NCBI GenBank assembly: GCA_041591635.1
Contig: JBFHRO010000160.1
Location: forward strand, 1 to 7,602
From: JACKOD01 sp041591635
GTDB lineage: Bacteria > Pseudomonadota > Gammaproteobacteria > Pseudomonadales > Oleiphilaceae
Length of the DNA stretch: 7,602 bases
Reading direction: 5' to 3'
The notes under the pieces are model-generated. The model searched no databases, was not told the DNA's origin, and saw only the letters and a list, made by a program, of their open reading frames with translations. The position numbers and the translations under genes are program-made. Within the stretch, counting starts at the first letter, position 1. Each line of letters opens with the position of its first letter. Below are positions 5,581 to 7,602 of this stretch, in pieces.

Positions 5581-6481
5581 TGCACAGTAAGAACTCGAGC
5601 AAGGCTTTTTGCGCATGCAGACGGTTTTCTGCCTCATCCCACACAACAGAGCCCTCATGATCGAGCATGTCTTCGCTGATTTCTTCGCCTCTGTGCGCGG
5701 GTAAACAGTGCATGAAGAGCGCATTGCTGTTGGCGCGTGACATCAGTTCGGGATTTACCTGATAGTCCTTGAAGGCGAAGATACGCTGTTTTTGCTCGTC
5801 TTCCTGTCCCATGGAGGCCCAGACGTCCGTAACAATCAAGTCGGCACCCTGAACTGCTGCGCGGGGGTCGCGAATGATTCTGACCCGGTCTTTGTTGGCA
5901 TCCAGCAATTGTTTCATAGGGTCATAGCCTAGCGGGGACGCCACTATGAGCTCAAAGTCAAACTGGCGCGCAGCATTGATAAACGAGTTGCACATGTTGT
6001 TGCCATCGCCCACCCAGGTGACTCGTTTGCCTGCGATGGACCCCCGGTGTTCTCTGTAGGTTTGCATGTCTGCCAGCAGCTGACACGGGTGGTAGTCGTC
6101 GGTAAGTGCATTGATAACGGGCACGCTCGAATGGCGTGCGAATGTTTCGATTTTTTCATGCTCGAAGGTTCGAATCATGACTGCGTCAACCATTCGTGAC
6201 AGTACTCTGGCACTGTCTTCTATCGGCTCACCACGCCCTAGTTGGGTATCGCGAGGTGACAAGAAAATGGCCGATCCTCCAAATTGCGCCATGCCGGACT
6301 CAAAGGATACGCGCGTGCGGGTGGACGATTTCTCAAAAATCATTCCCAGAACCCGGTTTTTCAGGGGTTCGTAAACGCGTCCTTGTTTGTGTTCATGTTT
6401 GAGTACAATCGCGCGATCAATCAACTGTGTGAGTTCTGATGCAGTGAGATCCAGCAGGGTAAGAAAATGCCTCAGTGCCAT
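5573..6481 (-). CDS. argF: Ornithine carbamoyltransferase (anabolic type)
   Basis: ArgF condenses carbamoyl phosphate with ornithine to give citrulline in arginine biosynthesis, as a cytoplasmic trimer. The 302-residue product matches the short anabolic Pseudomonas ArgF type (about 305) rather than the longer catabolic ArcB type (about 335). The carbamoyl-phosphate motif STRTR is at 53-57 within FEKSSTRTRVSFE, HPCQLLAD is at 131-138, the ornithine loop DVWASMGQE covers 219-227, and the catalytic HCLP is at 258-261. The N-terminus MALRHFLTLLDLT is standard, and an AAAGGA ribosome-binding site lies 8 bases before the ATG. It follows argD after 38 bases on the same strand and overlaps the ATPase gene, so the three form one likely operon. 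I see no promoter in the 38-base gap. Confidence 0.96.
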   Translation of the reverse strand: MALRHFLTLLDLTASELTQLIDRAIVLKHEHKQGRVYEPLKNRVLGMIFEKSSTRTRVSFESGMAQFGGSAIFLSPRDTQLGRGEPIEDSARVLSRMVDAVMIRTFEHEKIETFARHSSVPVINALTDDYHPCQLLADMQTYREHRGSIAGKRVTWVGDGNNMCNSFINAARQFDFELIVASPLGYDPMKQLLDANKDRVRIIRDPRAAVQGADLIVTDVWASMGQEDEQKQRIFAFKDYQVNPELMSRANSNALFMHCLPAHRGEEISEDMLDHEGSVVWDEAENRLHAQKALLEFLLCNA

Positions 6482-6519
6482 GTATGTTGTCCTTTGAGCT
6501 AGTCGACTCTGTAACAGCC

Positions 6520-7602
6520 TTATCGCGGCGATGACCGGTCGTCGGCGGCGTATAATTTGATGATGTGTATCACCGCCGTAGTGAGAAAGTCCGCTTCGTC
6601 GGCAGTAATATTCAGTGGCGGCACCAAGCGGATCACCTTGTCGGATGTCACATTGAGCAGAAGCCCCTTGGTGCGTGCCAGGGGCACAATTTCAGGACAG
6701 GCCTCTTTCATTTCAATGCCGATCATCAGTCCCTTGCCGCGAACATCTGTCACGTAATCCGCATTTTCGAATGCTTGTTGTAGCGTATCGAGAATGCGTT
6801 TTCCCATGCGTTCGGCGTTTTCGGCAAGTTTCTCGCTTTGGATGGTTTTCACGACAGCCAGTGCAGCCGCGCAAGCCAACGGGTTGCCGCCGTAGGTGGA
6901 ACCGTGCGAGCCGGGTGCAAAGGTTTCTGCGGCGATACCTCTTGCCAGGCAGGCGCCTATGGGAAAGCCGTTACCCAGGCCTTTGGCCGTGGTAACGACA
7001 TCCGGCGTCACGCCCATGCCTTGGTACGCGAAGTAGGTTCCGGTACGTGCATTACCTGTCTGTACCTCATCGAACATCAGCAGCCATTGGTTGTGATCGC
7101 AAATGGCACGGATTTCATGCAGGTAATCTGAATCCGCGATGCTCAGCCCGCCTTCACCCTGGATGGGTTCCAGCAGCACCGCCACGACATTGGTATTGGC
7201 TTTGGCAATGTGACGAATAGCCTCAATATCATTGAATGGAGCGCGAACGAATCCGGAAACCAGTGGTTCGAACCCTGCCTGAACCTTGCGGTTTCCCGTG
7301 GCCGAAAGGGTCGCCAGCGTGCGACCGTGAAAGGAGCGTTCCATTACAATGATGCAGGGGGTGGCTTTCCCCATTTTGTGCCCATACAGTCGGGCCAGTT
7401 TGATTGCCGCTTCGTTGGCTTCTGCGCCAGAGTTGCAAAAGAAAACGGAATCCATACCGGCTACCGCACAGAGCTCCTGCGCCAGTGTTTGCTGCAGCGG
7501 GATCTGATACAGATTTGAGCAATGCATCAATCGGCCTGCCTGATCCGTGATGGCTTCTACTACGGCGTGATGACAGTGACCGAGGCCGCACACCGCTATG
7601 CC
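6520..7602 (-). CDS. argD: Acetylornithine aminotransferase (5' partial, runs off the window)
   Basis: ArgD is a PLP-dependent class III aminotransferase that converts N-acetylglutamate semialdehyde and glutamate to N-acetylornithine and 2-oxoglutarate; in many bacteria it also serves as the succinyl-diaminopimelate aminotransferase of lysine synthesis. 360 codons are visible, and about 35-40 N-terminal residues are missing compared with the usual length near 400. The frame is open to the window end: the bases before the GTG at 7593 encode GIA, giving the family string GIAVCGLGHCH, so that GTG is an internal valine and not a start. Blocks in order: NSGAEANEAAIKLAR (PLP phosphate binding), SFHGRTLATLSATG, EPIQGEGG, DEVQTG, TTAKGLGNGFPIG with the Schiff-base lysine (residue 207 of the fragment), and HGSTYGGNPLA. 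One oddity is HCHH where the family usually has HCHP. It is the first visible gene of an argD-argF-ATPase operon. Confidence 0.95.
   Translation of the reverse strand, partial: GIAVCGLGHCHHAVVEAITDQAGRLMHCSNLYQIPLQQTLAQELCAVAGMDSVFFCNSGAEANEAAIKLARLYGHKMGKATPCIIVMERSFHGRTLATLSATGNRKVQAGFEPLVSGFVRAPFNDIEAIRHIAKANTNVVAVLLEPIQGEGGLSIADSDYLHEIRAICDHNQWLLMFDEVQTGNARTGTYFAYQGMGVTPDVVTTAKGLGNGFPIGACLARGIAAETFAPGSHGSTYGGNPLACAAALAVVKTIQSEKLAENAERMGKRILDTLQQAFENADYVTDVRGKGLMIGIEMKEACPEIVPLARTKGLLLNVTSDKVIRLVPPLNITADEADFLTTAVIHIIKLYAADDRSSPR

Noticed and set aside
5581..5724. Upstream extension of the ATPase frame to an ATG at 5724
   Set aside because: These 48 codons lie inside argF in a different frame and encode a Cys/Arg-rich string unlike any ATPase N-terminus; the family N-terminus begins around 5562-5580.

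Overview
The window is a chromosomal stretch of housekeeping metabolism with no sign of mobile DNA, CRISPR, phage or a defence system. The proteins look gammaproteobacterial: GlpD and ArgF resemble the enterobacterial and Pseudomonas proteins over their whole length, and the layout (glycerol-3-phosphate genes next to argF and a lone FbpC-type ATPase) recalls a Pseudomonas chromosomal neighbourhood. Base composition is close to balanced, lower in GC than typical Pseudomonas. A member of the Pseudomonadales/Oceanospirillales/Cellvibrionales group is my best guess; I cannot name a genus.

Layout, left to right. (1) Bases 1-84, plus strand: the last 27 codons of a protein that looks like a sensor histidine kinase. 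A long hairpin follows in the gap to the convergent glpD. (2) Glycerol-3-phosphate module: glpD (minus) and glpR (minus), separated by 216 bp, then glpK (plus) diverging from glpR across 312 bp. TTCG-N4-CGAA type sites, as expected for GlpR, lie in front of glpD and glpK. (3) A second convergent junction of 47 bp between glpK and the ABC ATPase gene, again filled by a long hairpin. (4) A minus-strand arginine operon entering from the right edge: argD (5' end cut off by the window), argF 38 bp downstream, then the ATPase gene, whose best start overlaps the argF stop.

How the genes work together. GlpK phosphorylates glycerol to sn-glycerol-3-phosphate, GlpD oxidises it to dihydroxyacetone phosphate at the inner membrane with electrons going to quinone, and GlpR represses both until glycerol-3-phosphate accumulates. 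No glpF facilitator gene is present here. ArgD and ArgF catalyse two steps of arginine biosynthesis (acetylornithine and citrulline formation). The ATPase has no permease or binding-protein partner in the window, so its substrate is unproven.

I found no previously undescribed system. The points most worth a second look are the helically phased GlpR half-sites in front of glpD, the divergent glpK without glpF, the orphan ATPase coupled to argF, and the long hairpins without U-tracts at both convergent junctions.
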